A stretch of DNA of 64,000 nucleotides from an uncultured Clostridia bacterium (GTDB lineage Bacteria > Bacillota > Clostridia > Oscillospirales > Acutalibacteraceae), in the NCBI GenBank assembly GCA_944384705.1, contig CALWUI010000020.1, positions 1 to 64,000 of the forward strand. Direction: 5' to 3'. Position 1 is the stretch's first letter. Each line of letters begins with the position of its first letter. This document shows, one piece after another, positions 7,859-15,832 of this stretch. Made by a program: the position numbers and the translations under genes. The notes under the pieces were generated by a model. That model did not search any database. It was given only the letters and a program-made list of their open reading frames with translations, and was not told the DNA's origin.

Positions 7859-8576
7859 TAAAATTTAGTTTGTCGAGCCAAGCCACAGCAGATTTAAATA
7901 TTTGCAGATCGTTTTGATGATTTAAAGCCGCATAGACATCTTTTCTTTTTAGCCATTTAAATTTTTCAACTTCATCGTGTTGGATTTTAACATTTTTGCT
8001 GTTAGTTTTTGCTAAAAAAATCACTACTTTTTTATTAATACGTTTGCCAATTTGATATGAATTAGTTTTACGAAACCCATCTAAAATAGTAACATCCAAA
8101 TTAGTTTCTTCTTTTACCTCACGAATTGCGGTTTGTTCTTCGGTTTCTCCGACTTCTATGTGCCCTTTAGGAAACCCCCAATATTTTCCGTTGGTGTTTT
8201 TTATCACTAAAAAATATCGTTCTTTAGAAAGATCATTAAAAACAATAGCGCCGCAAGATTTTTCATAAAGGCATTTTAAATGATATGGGCCTTGATTTCT
8301 TATTCTAGAGATTCGGCTGCGGATTTCTGGAGAATAATATACAGTATTTAATGGTGCTAGAATCAATTTTTCGCTAGGCTCACCCTTGTTAGCAATGGCA
8401 ATTACCATGCCTTCAACTTGCTTTTTGAGCGGTTTATTGGCAATGTAGTAAACTTTTTTATTAAAATAAACACTAAAAGGATCCGCAATATGCGCATTGT
8501 ATAGTGGATCGCAATATTTTGCATTATTTCCGTAAGCAGACCCGTCAATCACCACCTTGAAAGTTTTTCCAATCAT
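7851..8576 (-). CDS. Nudix hydrolase with an extra N-terminal domain
   Basis: A 241-residue protein. The Nudix box lies at about residues 140-162: GHIEVGETEEQ followed by REVKEET; the conserved Gly after EE-x is replaced by Asn. Such enzymes hydrolyse nucleoside diphosphates linked to another moiety; this box, with GFPKGH just upstream, resembles Ap4A-type hydrolases. The first 100 residues (MIGKTFKVVIDGSAYG...) form a separate region faintly reminiscent of the start of inorganic pyrophosphatases, but the catalytic acids are not evident and I do not assign it. The gene is monocistronic and convergent with the acetyltransferase gene. Confidence 0.82.
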   Translation of the reverse strand: MIGKTFKVVIDGSAYGNNAKYCDPLYNAHIADPFSVYFNKKVYYIANKPLKKQVEGMVIAIANKGEPSEKLILAPLNTVYYSPEIRSRISRIRNQGPYHLKCLYEKSCGAIVFNDLSKERYFLVIKNTNGKYWGFPKGHIEVGETEEQTAIREVKEETNLDVTILDGFRKTNSYQIGKRINKKVVIFLAKTNSKNVKIQHDEVEKFKWLKRKDVYAALNHQNDLQIFKSAVAWLDKLNFKK

Positions 8577-8873
8577 TGTGGAATCACACTCCTCTATTAT
8601 CTAATATTCTACAATTAAAAACAGATAAATTCAAGGAGAAAATAGTCTGATTGCGCGTAGCATATCTATATAATAAAGACATAAGTTTTTTTCGTATGAT
8701 TAGTAAAAATATATATATTATTTTTGTTTTAAAATATCATAATTTTTTAAAAGACTACAAAAATGAAAATGATTTTTTTATTTTATTTAAAAATGTAATT
8801 GTAATTTTTTGTAACAGGTAGTATAATTTATTAAAACATTAAAATGTTTTTATTTTTAAGGAGGTATTTTATT
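8577..8873 (+). promoter_or_regulatory. Intergenic region with rubrerythrin promoter
   Basis: AT-rich spacer between divergent genes. A sigma-A-like promoter is clear: TTGTAA at 8799-8804, exactly 17 bases, then TATAAT at 8822-8827. The ribosome site AAGGAGGT lies at 8858-8865. No other coding signal or palindrome was evident in the rest. Confidence 0.75.
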
Positions 8874-9413
8874 ATGAATTTTAAAGGAAGTAGAACAGAA
8901 GCAAATTTGTTGGCTGCCTTTGCAGGAGAATCTCAAGCTAGAAATAAGTATACATACTATGCTTCTGCTGCAAGAAAAGAAGGTTATCAGCAAATTGCCG
9001 AAATCTTTGAAACTACTGCAAATAACGAAAAAGAACATGCAAAATTATGGTTTAAATATTTGCATAATGGCTCAATTCCAAGTACTGTAGAAAATTTAAA
9101 AGATGCTGCAGCTGGAGAAAATTATGAATGGACAGAGATGTATAAAGATTTTGCAAAAGTTGCCGATGAGGAAGGCTTTACAGAAATAGCAGAAGCTATG
9201 CGTCTGGTGGCCGATGTTGAAAAAGAACATGAAGCCAGATATAATGCACTGCTTAAAAATGTACAAGAAAAAAAGGTCTTCGAAAAAGATCAAGTTGTTG
9301 TTTGGATATGCAGAAATTGTGGTCATGTTTATGTAGGAAAACAAGCTCCAGAAGTTTGTCCAACTTGCAAGCACTCTCAGGCCTATTTCGAAATAAAGTC
9401 CGACAACTATTAA
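8874..9413 (+). CDS. rbr: Rubrerythrin
   Basis: A 179-residue non-haem iron peroxidase that reduces hydrogen peroxide in anaerobes. The ferritin-like domain carries the di-iron ligands (EAFAGES-like start, [10 protein letters not shown], and VEKEHEARY). The C terminus is a rubredoxin domain with two CxxC pairs (CRNCGHV and CPTCKH). The ATG at 8874 is chosen because AAGGAGGT lies eight bases upstream; a longer reading frame starts inside the leader. A strong promoter and its own terminator make it monocistronic. It indicates an anaerobe that meets occasional oxygen. Confidence 0.96.
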   Translation: MNFKGSRTEANLLAAFAGESQARNKYTYYASAARKEGYQQIAEIFETTANNEKEHAKLWFKYLHNGSIPSTVENLKDAAAGENYEWTEMYKDFAKVADEEGFTEIAEAMRLVADVEKEHEARYNALLKNVQEKKVFEKDQVVVWICRNCGHVYVGKQAPEVCPTCKHSQAYFEIKSDNY

Positions 9414-9496
9414 TATAAAAAAGATTACAAAAATTTAGTTATGTAACTTTTTTTCTTTCTTTACTGTGCTTTAAAATTTTTTGCACTTATAAAAAC

Positions 9497-9530
9497 AGCT
9501 CACATAAAGCTTTATGTGAGCTATCTTTTT
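9497..9530. terminator. Bidirectional terminator between rbr and the SASP gene
   Basis: AGCTCACATAAAG (9497-9509) is followed immediately by its reverse complement (9510-9522). T runs occur outside both arms, so it can stop transcription from either side. Confidence 0.8.
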
Positions 9531-9547
9531 TACCGATAATAAGGCAC

Positions 9548-9739
9548 TTACTTAATATTATTTTCGTATTGCTCTATCATCTTTTTAACCATTTGGCCAC
9601 CAACAGAACCAGCTTCTCTAGAAGTTAAATCTCCGTTATAACCTTCTTTTAAGTTAACTCCAACTTCGTTAGCTGCTTCCATTTTAAATTTGTCGAGTGC
9701 TTTACGTGATTCAGGAACAACAACTGAATTTTTAGACAT
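9548..9739 (-). CDS. Alpha/beta-type small acid-soluble spore protein
   Basis: A 63-residue protein that coats and protects DNA in the dormant spore. It contains the family signatures: a KFKMEAANEVGV segment (the germination-protease-type site lies in this region) and the C-terminal DLTSREAGSVGGQMVKKMI. The ATG at 9739 (MSKNSVVV) is preferred; the upstream ATG two codons earlier sits too close to the site aaaggag. It is transcribed alone, as expected for a forespore sigma-G gene, although I could not define a convincing sigma-G promoter by eye. Confidence 0.95.
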   Translation of the reverse strand: MSKNSVVVPESRKALDKFKMEAANEVGVNLKEGYNGDLTSREAGSVGGQMVKKMIEQYENNIK

Positions 9740-9910
9740 AATCATTCACTCCTTTTCAATAGTACAAATATTTTTGCGTTTGCATTATTATTATTTGCTA
9801 GAGTGATTTTGATTATTATAGGTATTTTTAGGTAAAAACTTAATTTAAAATTAAATTTTAATATTTTATAAACTATAAATTATTTAGGATAACTTATTTA
9901 TTAAAAAGAA

Positions 9911-10360
9911 TTATGAATTATTTTTTAAATTTTGTCTAGTCCTGCGCAATTCAGAAACAGCTTCTGTTAATGTTTCATCAGTACGTTTTATTATGCTCTC
10001 TACATATTCATTAGCTGCGTGCTTTATTTCTTTAGACTTAATTTTAGCCTCTAATATAATTTCTTCTGCTTTTTTTTGCGCTTGTTTAACTATTTCATCG
10101 CGATCAACCATAAGCTTTGCTTTCTTTTCGGCAGAAGCAACTATCGTTTCGGATTCATCTTTAGCATCTTTAATAATCTGTGAGCGGTCAGCAATTATTG
10201 CTTTAGCTTGTCTAAGTTCATTTGGCAGCTCATCTCGAATTTCGTTTATAAGTTCGTTTGCTCGTGCAAGATTAACTACACCCTTTCCTCCGGTAAGAGG
10301 TAATGCCCAGGCTTCTTTAACTAGATCTTCTAACTCTTCTAAAATTTCTTCAACTCTCAC
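9911..10360 (-). CDS. Coiled-coil protein similar to V-type ATPase subunit H
   Basis: A 149-residue, highly charged protein starting MRVEEILEELEDLVKEAWALPLTGGK. Residues 40-140 are almost continuous coiled coil rich in Ala, Glu and Lys. Proteins of this form are common in Clostridia beside rsmD and are often labelled 'ATPase' for similarity to the peripheral stalk subunit of V-type ATPases; they also resemble DivIVA-like proteins. No ATPase motif is present, so that name is only structural. It lies downstream of rsmD on the same strand and may be co-transcribed with it. Confidence 0.7.
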   Translation of the reverse strand: MRVEEILEELEDLVKEAWALPLTGGKGVVNLARANELINEIRDELPNELRQAKAIIADRSQIIKDAKDESETIVASAEKKAKLMVDRDEIVKQAQKKAEEIILEAKIKSKEIKHAANEYVESIIKRTDETLTEAVSELRRTRQNLKNNS

Positions 10361-10432
10361 GCAAACTTCCTCCTTTTTATTTTAGCCTTATATAAAAATA
10401 ACTTTAAAAAGTTAAATTTTTATCTTATATTT

Positions 10433-10972
10433 TTAAAATTCCATTTTATAAACGCTAATTGCAATTTTTCCGTATTTATAAGTTTTAGATAAGAAAAAAT
10501 CATTAATTTTGTTTGGTAACTTCAATGATAAAAGATGTTCGCATATAATAATTCCATTTTTATTTATATTTTTTTGAACGTAAAACATAGCAGATTTTAG
10601 AACCTCAGAATTATAAGGTGGGTCTAAAAAAGCGATATCGAATAAATTTTTGTAATTCTTTAAAAAAGCAATTGAATCCATATTAACTACAGTTGCTTTT
10701 TGAGTTAAATCAGCTGCGACCAAATTTTTTTTAATAATATTTATCGAGAGCTTATTTTCGTCAACAAATGTTACACTTTTAGCGCCTCGACTCAAGGCTT
10801 CTATGCCAATTTGACCTGATCCTGCAAATAAATCTAAAAAATCGGCACCCATCACATCAAACTGAATAATATTAAAGATCGATTCTTTTACTTTATCCGT
10901 AGTTGGTCTAATAAAGTCAACTTTAGGTCTTTCTAACTTTTTGCCTTTTTTTTGTCCAGCTATAACTCTCAT
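10433..10972 (-). CDS. rsmD: 16S rRNA (guanine966-N2)-methyltransferase
   Basis: A 179-residue SAM-dependent methyltransferase of 16S rRNA. The N terminus MRVIAGQKKGKKL is typical of RsmD. The SAM-binding loop is FLDLFAGSGQIGIEALSRGA and the catalytic motif is FLDPPY. The start at 10972 is chosen because it gives the canonical N terminus and has agggggt about ten bases upstream; an in-frame ATG twenty codons earlier would add an unrelated leader. The usual partner coaD is not next to it here. Confidence 0.93.
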   Translation of the reverse strand: MRVIAGQKKGKKLERPKVDFIRPTTDKVKESIFNIIQFDVMGADFLDLFAGSGQIGIEALSRGAKSVTFVDENKLSINIIKKNLVAADLTQKATVVNMDSIAFLKNYKNLFDIAFLDPPYNSEVLKSAMFYVQKNINKNGIIICEHLLSLKLPNKINDFFLSKTYKYGKIAISVYKMEF

Positions 10973-11087
10973 ACAAAAAGGACCCCCTAAAAAGCCATTT
11001 ATATTATGCAATATTTTGCCACTCTTTGTCAATAGATTTTAGCTTTTTATCCTAAAAAGATAATTTTATGTCATAAAATTTCAACAT

Positions 11088-12929
11088 TTATACTTTGTTT
11101 TCGTTAAAATATTTTTGTATATTAATCGCCAAATTGCTGGTTATTCCTGGAACTTTTGTTAAATCCTCTAGGCTTGCATTTTTAATTCTCTCGATTGTTT
11201 TAAAATATATAAACAAAGATTTAGCTTTTTTCTTTCCGATTCCAGAAATTTTTGTCAGAACTGTATCTAGAGTATTTATTTTACGTTTTTGTCTGTGATA
11301 TCCGATTGCAAATCTATGCACTTCTTCTTGAATTGCAGATATTAGTGTAAATGTAGCTCTGTTTGAATTTATTGCGATTTCTCCTCCGTCTTTAGCTATG
11401 GCTCGAGTTCGGTGTTTGTCATCTTTTACCATTCCATAAACCGGAATATCGTATCCGCGGCTGTGCAATATATTCTTTACGGCATTAACATGACCTTTGC
11501 CGCCATCTAACAAAATAAGATCCGGTAACCGTTCAAATCCATTAGAGGTTTCTTCAGTAGAGGTTTCGTATCGATCTAGCCTGCGAGAAATAACCTCACA
11601 CATAGATCCGTAATCATCCTGACCGGCAATCGTCTTTATTGAAAACTTTTTATATGCCGACTTTAATGGTCGTCCATTTTTAAACACTACCATTCCAGCT
11701 ACGTTATCACTCCCTGCGATATTAGAGATATCATACGCTTCAATGTATACTGGTGTTGTGGGCAACGAGAGAATTTTTGCAAGTTCATCAAGTGCTGCAG
11801 TTTCTTTAAATGTTCGACCAAGCTGCTGAGAAATCCTTTCTGCTGCGTTGTTTCTACACATTTCTATTAACTTTAATGACTCACCTTTTTTAGGAACCAA
11901 TATGCTTACTTTTTTACCGTGCTTTTTAGTCAAGTATTTTTCTATACTATCTTTTGCATCCACAAGGCCATCTAGCAGAATTATTTCAGGAATATCATCC
12001 TTTTTCATATAATACTGCATAACAAATTCGGATCGAACAATCTTTGCATTACCGATTTCGTTAAAGGTATAATTGTCTCTGTCGCAGAGTCTCCCGTTTG
12101 AAAATCTAAAAATTTCTATGCTAGACATTCCGCCTGCCTGCACCAAAGCAATTACGTCCTGAGTTTTGCCGTTTGTAGATACTACTTTTTGCCGTTCAGA
12201 AATTTTCTTTAGCGCAATAATTTTATCTCTTACTTTTGCGGCTCTTTCGTACTGCAGAGTTTCTGAAAATTTTTGCATTTTTTTATTCAATAATTTTAAA
12301 GATTTTGCATCCCCACCCTTTAAAAAATCAATAGCATCGTAGATACTTTCCATATACTCTTCGTGAGTTATCTTTCCAATGCATGGTGCACTGCACTGAT
12401 TTATATAATAGTTTAAACATGCCCTGTTATTACCCTTTTTTCCTTTAGAGAAATCTTTTCTGCACCGAGGCAGTTTAAAAATATTTAAAGCTTCGTCAAT
12501 AGCCTTTGTTACATAAGCCGAACTAGTATATGGGCCGATATAAGTTGCTCCGTCGTCAATAACCTGCTTGGATTCATAAATTCTTGGCCATTTTTCGTTG
12601 GTTATTTTTATATAATTATATCCTTTATCATCTTTTAAAAGAATATTATATTTCGGTCTATACTGCTTTATTAAGCTACATTCTAAAACCAACGCTTCAA
12701 ATTCGCTGTCGGTTAAAATATAGTCAAAATTGTTAACGTTAGAAACCATTTTTCTAACTTTTTCTTCGTGATTTTTTTGAGAGCCAAAATATTGGCTTAC
12801 TCGGTCTTTTAAGGATTTTGCCTTGCCTATGTATATTATTTTCCCATTTATATCCTTCATAATATAAACTCCAGGATTAACAGGCAATTTTGTAGCTTTA
12901 TTTCTTAACGTTTTTATTTTTTCATCCAA
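11088..12929 (-). CDS. uvrC: Excinuclease ABC subunit C
   Basis: A 613-residue nuclease that makes both incisions in UvrABC nucleotide excision repair. An N-terminal GIY-YIG domain (PGVYIMKDINGKIIYIGKA, about 18-40) makes the 3' cut. Next are a Cys-containing linker (CRKDFSKG...CAPCIGKI), a UVR motif that contacts UvrB (about 200-235), the RNase H-like 5' nuclease with DISN and LILLDGGKGH, and C-terminal helix-hairpin-helix motifs (KISGIGKKKA, KVPGIT). Length is normal. It lies just after the ptsH terminator. Confidence 0.97.
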   Translation of the reverse strand: MDEKIKTLRNKATKLPVNPGVYIMKDINGKIIYIGKAKSLKDRVSQYFGSQKNHEEKVRKMVSNVNNFDYILTDSEFEALVLECSLIKQYRPKYNILLKDDKGYNYIKITNEKWPRIYESKQVIDDGATYIGPYTSSAYVTKAIDEALNIFKLPRCRKDFSKGKKGNNRACLNYYINQCSAPCIGKITHEEYMESIYDAIDFLKGGDAKSLKLLNKKMQKFSETLQYERAAKVRDKIIALKKISERQKVVSTNGKTQDVIALVQAGGMSSIEIFRFSNGRLCDRDNYTFNEIGNAKIVRSEFVMQYYMKKDDIPEIILLDGLVDAKDSIEKYLTKKHGKKVSILVPKKGESLKLIEMCRNNAAERISQQLGRTFKETAALDELAKILSLPTTPVYIEAYDISNIAGSDNVAGMVVFKNGRPLKSAYKKFSIKTIAGQDDYGSMCEVISRRLDRYETSTEETSNGFERLPDLILLDGGKGHVNAVKNILHSRGYDIPVYGMVKDDKHRTRAIAKDGGEIAINSNRATFTLISAIQEEVHRFAIGYHRQKRKINTLDTVLTKISGIGKKKAKSLFIYFKTIERIKNASLEDLTKVPGITSNLAINIQKYFNENKV

Positions 12930-12943
12930 TCAAACTCACCTCA

Positions 12944-12970
12944 CAAAGAAAAAGCACCGAGAATCGGTGC
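12944..12970 (-). terminator. Terminator of ptsH
   Basis: GCACCGA (12954-12960), loop GAA, TCGGTGC (12964-12970). On the minus strand the hairpin is followed by TTTTTCTTT, between ptsH and uvrC. Confidence 0.75.
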
Positions 12971-13007
12971 CAAAGTCATCTAAAATTATTATTCCCAAAA
13001 AAGATAT

Positions 13008-13271
13008 TTAATCCACAAATCCAGATTCAATTAATTTTACCAGTTCGGTAACAGCATCTTTGTCATCAGCGCCATCAGCCATAATTTTTATTTTCGTTCC
13101 GCCTTCAATGCCCAAAGATAGTACACCTAACAAACTTTTAGCATTAACTCTGCGCTCATCTTTTTCTATAAAAATCAAGGATTTAAACTCATTAGCCTTC
13201 TGGATAAAAAAAGTAGCAGGACGTGCATGCAAACCAACTTGGTTACGGACGACGACCTCTTTTACGTACAT
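13008..13271 (-). CDS. ptsH: Phosphocarrier protein HPr
   Basis: An 87-residue phosphotransfer protein of the sugar PTS. The active-site His is in GLHARPA and the regulatory Ser in AKSLLGVLSLGI, so phosphorylation by enzyme I and by HPr kinase both look possible. A site (gggag) lies nine bases upstream of the ATG. It has its own promoter and terminator. No enzyme I, hprK or whiA gene is adjacent; this may be HPr or the carbon-regulation paralogue Crh, but the presence of the active His favours HPr. Confidence 0.93.
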   Translation of the reverse strand: MYVKEVVVRNQVGLHARPATFFIQKANEFKSLIFIEKDERRVNAKSLLGVLSLGIEGGTKIKIMADGADDKDAVTELVKLIESGFVD

Positions 13272-13335
13272 AAAAGACCACTCCCATTTTTAATTTATGA
13301 CCCGACAAGATTCTATAAAAATCATCCTATTATTC

Positions 13336-13363
13336 ATTATAGCATAATTAATAATATCGTCAA
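13336..13363 (-). promoter_or_regulatory. Promoter of ptsH
   Basis: On the minus strand TTGACG (13363-13358), a 16-base spacer and TATAAT (13341-13336) form a sigma-A-like promoter about 65 bases upstream of ptsH. Confidence 0.65.
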
Positions 13364-13485
13364 CAACAAACAATCAAATTTAGTGTTATGCACGAAGATT
13401 AACATAAGGGACTATGTATTTATTGTACACTTTGCTGTTGGATAATAAATTTAAATTATATAAATCTAACACTTTCCAGAATTAG

Positions 13486-14214
13486 TCAATCGTTTTGTAA
13501 AAGATTTTTTTCATCTTTAGATAATCTATATTTTTCAAACAAATCTGGTCTTTTTTGCTTTGTTCTAAGCAAAGACTGTTTTTTACGCCATTTCTCTATA
13601 TTTTCATGGTGCCCCGAAAGCAAGATTTCTGGAACTTTTTGTCCTCTCCAAATAGCTGGTTTTGTATATTGTGGATATTCTAAAAGACCATTATAGAGGC
13701 TTTCTTCTTCAAAGCAGATGTTATCCGACAAAACTCCAGGAATCATCCTGCTAATGGTATCTGCCAAAATTAGCGCAGGTAATTCTCCTCCGGTTAAAAC
13801 GTAGTCTCCTATAGAAATCTCTTCGTCAACAAATTCTTCAATAAACCGTTCGTCTACACCTTCATAATGACCACAAAGAATTGCTATGTTGCTCTCTTGC
13901 GAGAGTTCTTTTACTTTTTTCTGAGTTAAAATTTCTCCTTGTGCAGACATATATATAAGCTTTGGTTTTTTACCCAATTTTGTGCATAGGTCTTCAAAAC
14001 ATCGAGCAATAGGTTCGGCCATCATCAACATACCCTTTCCAGGACCATAAACGGTATCGTCCACTCGGTTATGCTTATCATATGCGTAGTCTCGAATTTG
14101 GTGACACTCAACCCGAACAACACCTTTTTTTTGTGCGCGTCCTATAATGCTTTCTCTCATTACTGCACTGCACATCTCAGGAAATAGCGTTAAAATATCT
14201 ATCCTAATCATCAA
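13486..14214 (-). CDS. trmD: tRNA (guanine37-N1)-methyltransferase
   Basis: A 242-residue SPOUT methyltransferase that makes m1G37 in tRNA and prevents frameshifting. The sequence IDILTLFPEM at the N terminus, the knot region CGHYEGVDERF, and IGDYVLTGGELPA are diagnostic. The start overlaps the end of rimM by 11 bases, suggesting coupled translation; a second Met one codon in is equally possible. It is the last gene of the ffh-rpsP-khpA-rimM-trmD group, here split by a GNAT gene and a terminator-like hairpin. Confidence 0.96.
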   Translation of the reverse strand: MMIRIDILTLFPEMCSAVMRESIIGRAQKKGVVRVECHQIRDYAYDKHNRVDDTVYGPGKGMLMMAEPIARCFEDLCTKLGKKPKLIYMSAQGEILTQKKVKELSQESNIAILCGHYEGVDERFIEEFVDEEISIGDYVLTGGELPALILADTISRMIPGVLSDNICFEEESLYNGLLEYPQYTKPAIWRGQKVPEILLSGHHENIEKWRKKQSLLRTKQKRPDLFEKYRLSKDEKNLLQND

Positions 14215-14719
14215 AAAGGCCCTCCAGAGGACGTATCAGCATTAAATTATTTTCTATATCCACCTTGCAAATTACGTCTTTTATTGCCGGCACAAGGTAA
14301 TTCTTTTTGCGTTCATTTGTAATTTGATATACATCATTAGCACCGGTCTTAAGCACATCAGTAATCTTGCCATAACAAAAATTGGTATCTGCGTTAAAAA
14401 CATTTACTCCCAAAATTTCTTCAATAAAATATTCTCCCTCAGGCAATTTTACTTCTTTTCTATTAATAAACAGAACTTTTCCCCGCAACTTTTCTGCCTG
14501 TTCTATAGAATCTATACCCTGAAACTTAATCAAAACAATATTTTTATGTGCTCTTGCATACAAAACTTTTATTTTTTGATGTCCATATTCGTCAAAATAT
14601 AATTCCTTAAACCCACACAAAAAATGACTGTTATTGCACCAAGGATCAATTTTTACCTCTCCTTTTAAGCCGTGGGTAGACACTATTTTGCCTACCTCTA
14701 AAAAATTTTTTTTCAACAA
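14204..14719 (-). CDS. rimM: Ribosome maturation factor RimM
   Basis: A 171-residue 16S-processing protein that binds ribosomal protein S19 during 30S maturation. The N-terminal beta-barrel has VGKIVSTHGLKGEVKIDPW, and the C-terminal PRC-like barrel contains GKITDVLKTGANDVYQI and YLVPAIKDVI. A good site (ggaggc) lies upstream. It overlaps trmD downstream. The order rimM-trmD is the usual one in Firmicutes. Confidence 0.95.
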   Translation of the reverse strand: MLKKNFLEVGKIVSTHGLKGEVKIDPWCNNSHFLCGFKELYFDEYGHQKIKVLYARAHKNIVLIKFQGIDSIEQAEKLRGKVLFINRKEVKLPEGEYFIEEILGVNVFNADTNFCYGKITDVLKTGANDVYQITNERKKNYLVPAIKDVICKVDIENNLMLIRPLEGLFDD

Positions 14720-14744
14720 AGTGCCTCCGATTCTAAATTTTTTA

Positions 14745-14781
14745 GCATAAAAGGACGCACAAATTATACGTCCTTTTCTAA
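14745..14781 (-). terminator. Hairpin between the GNAT gene and rimM
   Basis: AAAAGGACG (14749-14757) pairs with CGTCCTTTT (14769-14777); T-rich on the minus-strand exit. It could terminate rpsP-khpA-GNAT transcription or attenuate read-through into rimM-trmD. Confidence 0.6.
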
Positions 14782-14814
14782 AAATAAAATTAAATTGAAA
14801 TAAAAGTTTATCTC

Positions 14815-15237
14815 TTAAAGAAGTTTGCAGAATTTATAATGAGTATCTTCCATACCCACTTTTTTATAAAAATTATGTGCACGAGTTCGCTTATAATTAG
14901 AACTTACTTCAATTTGAGCACATTTTTTATTTTTGGCTAATTTACAAGCACTTTCAAAAAGTAGGCGGCCTCTTCCTCCAGAACGATAATCTTTTTTTAC
15001 AGCACATTCCATAATCTCGGCAATTTTTGCACAATGATGTAGCTGCCATTCAAATCTTAGAGTAATTACTCCAACAATTTGTTTGCCCTCTAAATAAACA
15101 AGAACCTCATAAGAATCGCTATCAATTATTTTTTTATAAATCTCTTTAAAAATATCGTAGTCGAGCTTATAATCTTCCATTTCGCAAATTATAGAATATA
15201 CTTCAAAGCAGTCATCAACTGTCCCGGTACGGACCAT
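14815..15237 (-). CDS. GNAT-family N-acetyltransferase
   Basis: A 140-residue single-domain GNAT. Beta-strand 4 and the acetyl-CoA loop are visible as IAEIMECAVKKDYRSGGRGRLLF (the R-x-G-x-G-R core is RSGGRG), and NFYKKVGM is the usual C-terminal helix. The substrate is unknown. It lies between khpA and rimM, a position normally without an extra gene, and is followed by a hairpin. It could act on a small molecule or on ribosomal/translation proteins; there is no direct evidence for either. Confidence 0.85.
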   Translation of the reverse strand: MVRTGTVDDCFEVYSIICEMEDYKLDYDIFKEIYKKIIDSDSYEVLVYLEGKQIVGVITLRFEWQLHHCAKIAEIMECAVKKDYRSGGRGRLLFESACKLAKNKKCAQIEVSSNYKRTRAHNFYKKVGMEDTHYKFCKLL

Positions 15238-15271
15238 AAAAATAACCCTCTTTAATTTCTAAAACATAAAA

Positions 15272-15508
15272 TTATTCAGCTATTTCCACTACAACTTTAC
15301 GTCGTTTTCTGCTTGCAGCAGAGCGCATAACCATTCTAATAGCCTTAGCTATACGCCCTTGTTTGCCAATAACTCTGCCAATATCGCTCTGCGCTACATA
15401 AAGCCGATAAACTTCTACTCCTTTTTCATTAGGTTGTTCAACTTCTACCCTTACCTCTTCTGGATTTTTAACCAATCCTTTTGCAAGAACAAGCAGCAAA
15501 TCTTTCAA
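15272..15508 (-). CDS. khpA: KH-domain RNA-binding protein KhpA
   Basis: A 78-residue protein consisting of one KH domain with the GxxG loop in IGRVIGKQGRIAKAIR. KhpA (YlqC) usually pairs with KhpB/Jag to bind RNA and influence cell division and elongation. It sits directly after rpsP with a 19-base gap, the conserved Firmicute position. A site (ggaggaat) precedes the ATG. Confidence 0.94.
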   Translation of the reverse strand: MKDLLLVLAKGLVKNPEEVRVEVEQPNEKGVEVYRLYVAQSDIGRVIGKQGRIAKAIRMVMRSAASRKRRKVVVEIAE

Positions 15509-15527
15509 CGATTATTCCTCCGTTTTA

Positions 15528-15770
15528 TTAAAGAATCTCGAATTTTTTGAATAGTGATTTTACAGTGTCGGTAGGTTGAGCACCATTTTTTATCCAAGTT
15601 TTTACTTTTTCGTTATCGACTTTAAATTCTATAGGCTCTTTTAATGGATTATAATACCCCAACTCCTCAATAAATCTGCCATCTCTAGGAAAGCGAGAGT
15701 CAGCAACCACAACGCGATAATAAGGCTTTTTCTTAGCACCCATACGACGTAATCTAATTTTAACTGCCAT
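15528..15770 (-). CDS. rpsP: Ribosomal protein bS16
   Basis: An 80-residue 30S protein. The start [26 protein letters not shown] is nearly the family consensus, with the conserved LGYYNP segment. It is in the ffh-rpsP-khpA cluster. The site gggaggtg lies close upstream. Confidence 0.98.
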   Translation of the reverse strand: MAVKIRLRRMGAKKKPYYRVVVADSRFPRDGRFIEELGYYNPLKEPIEFKVDNEKVKTWIKNGAQPTDTVKSLFKKFEIL

Positions 15771-15832
15771 TTCAGTTCACCTCCCACAAAAATATTTTAT
15801 CATAAATTAAGCATTTAACCTTTTATGCACAG

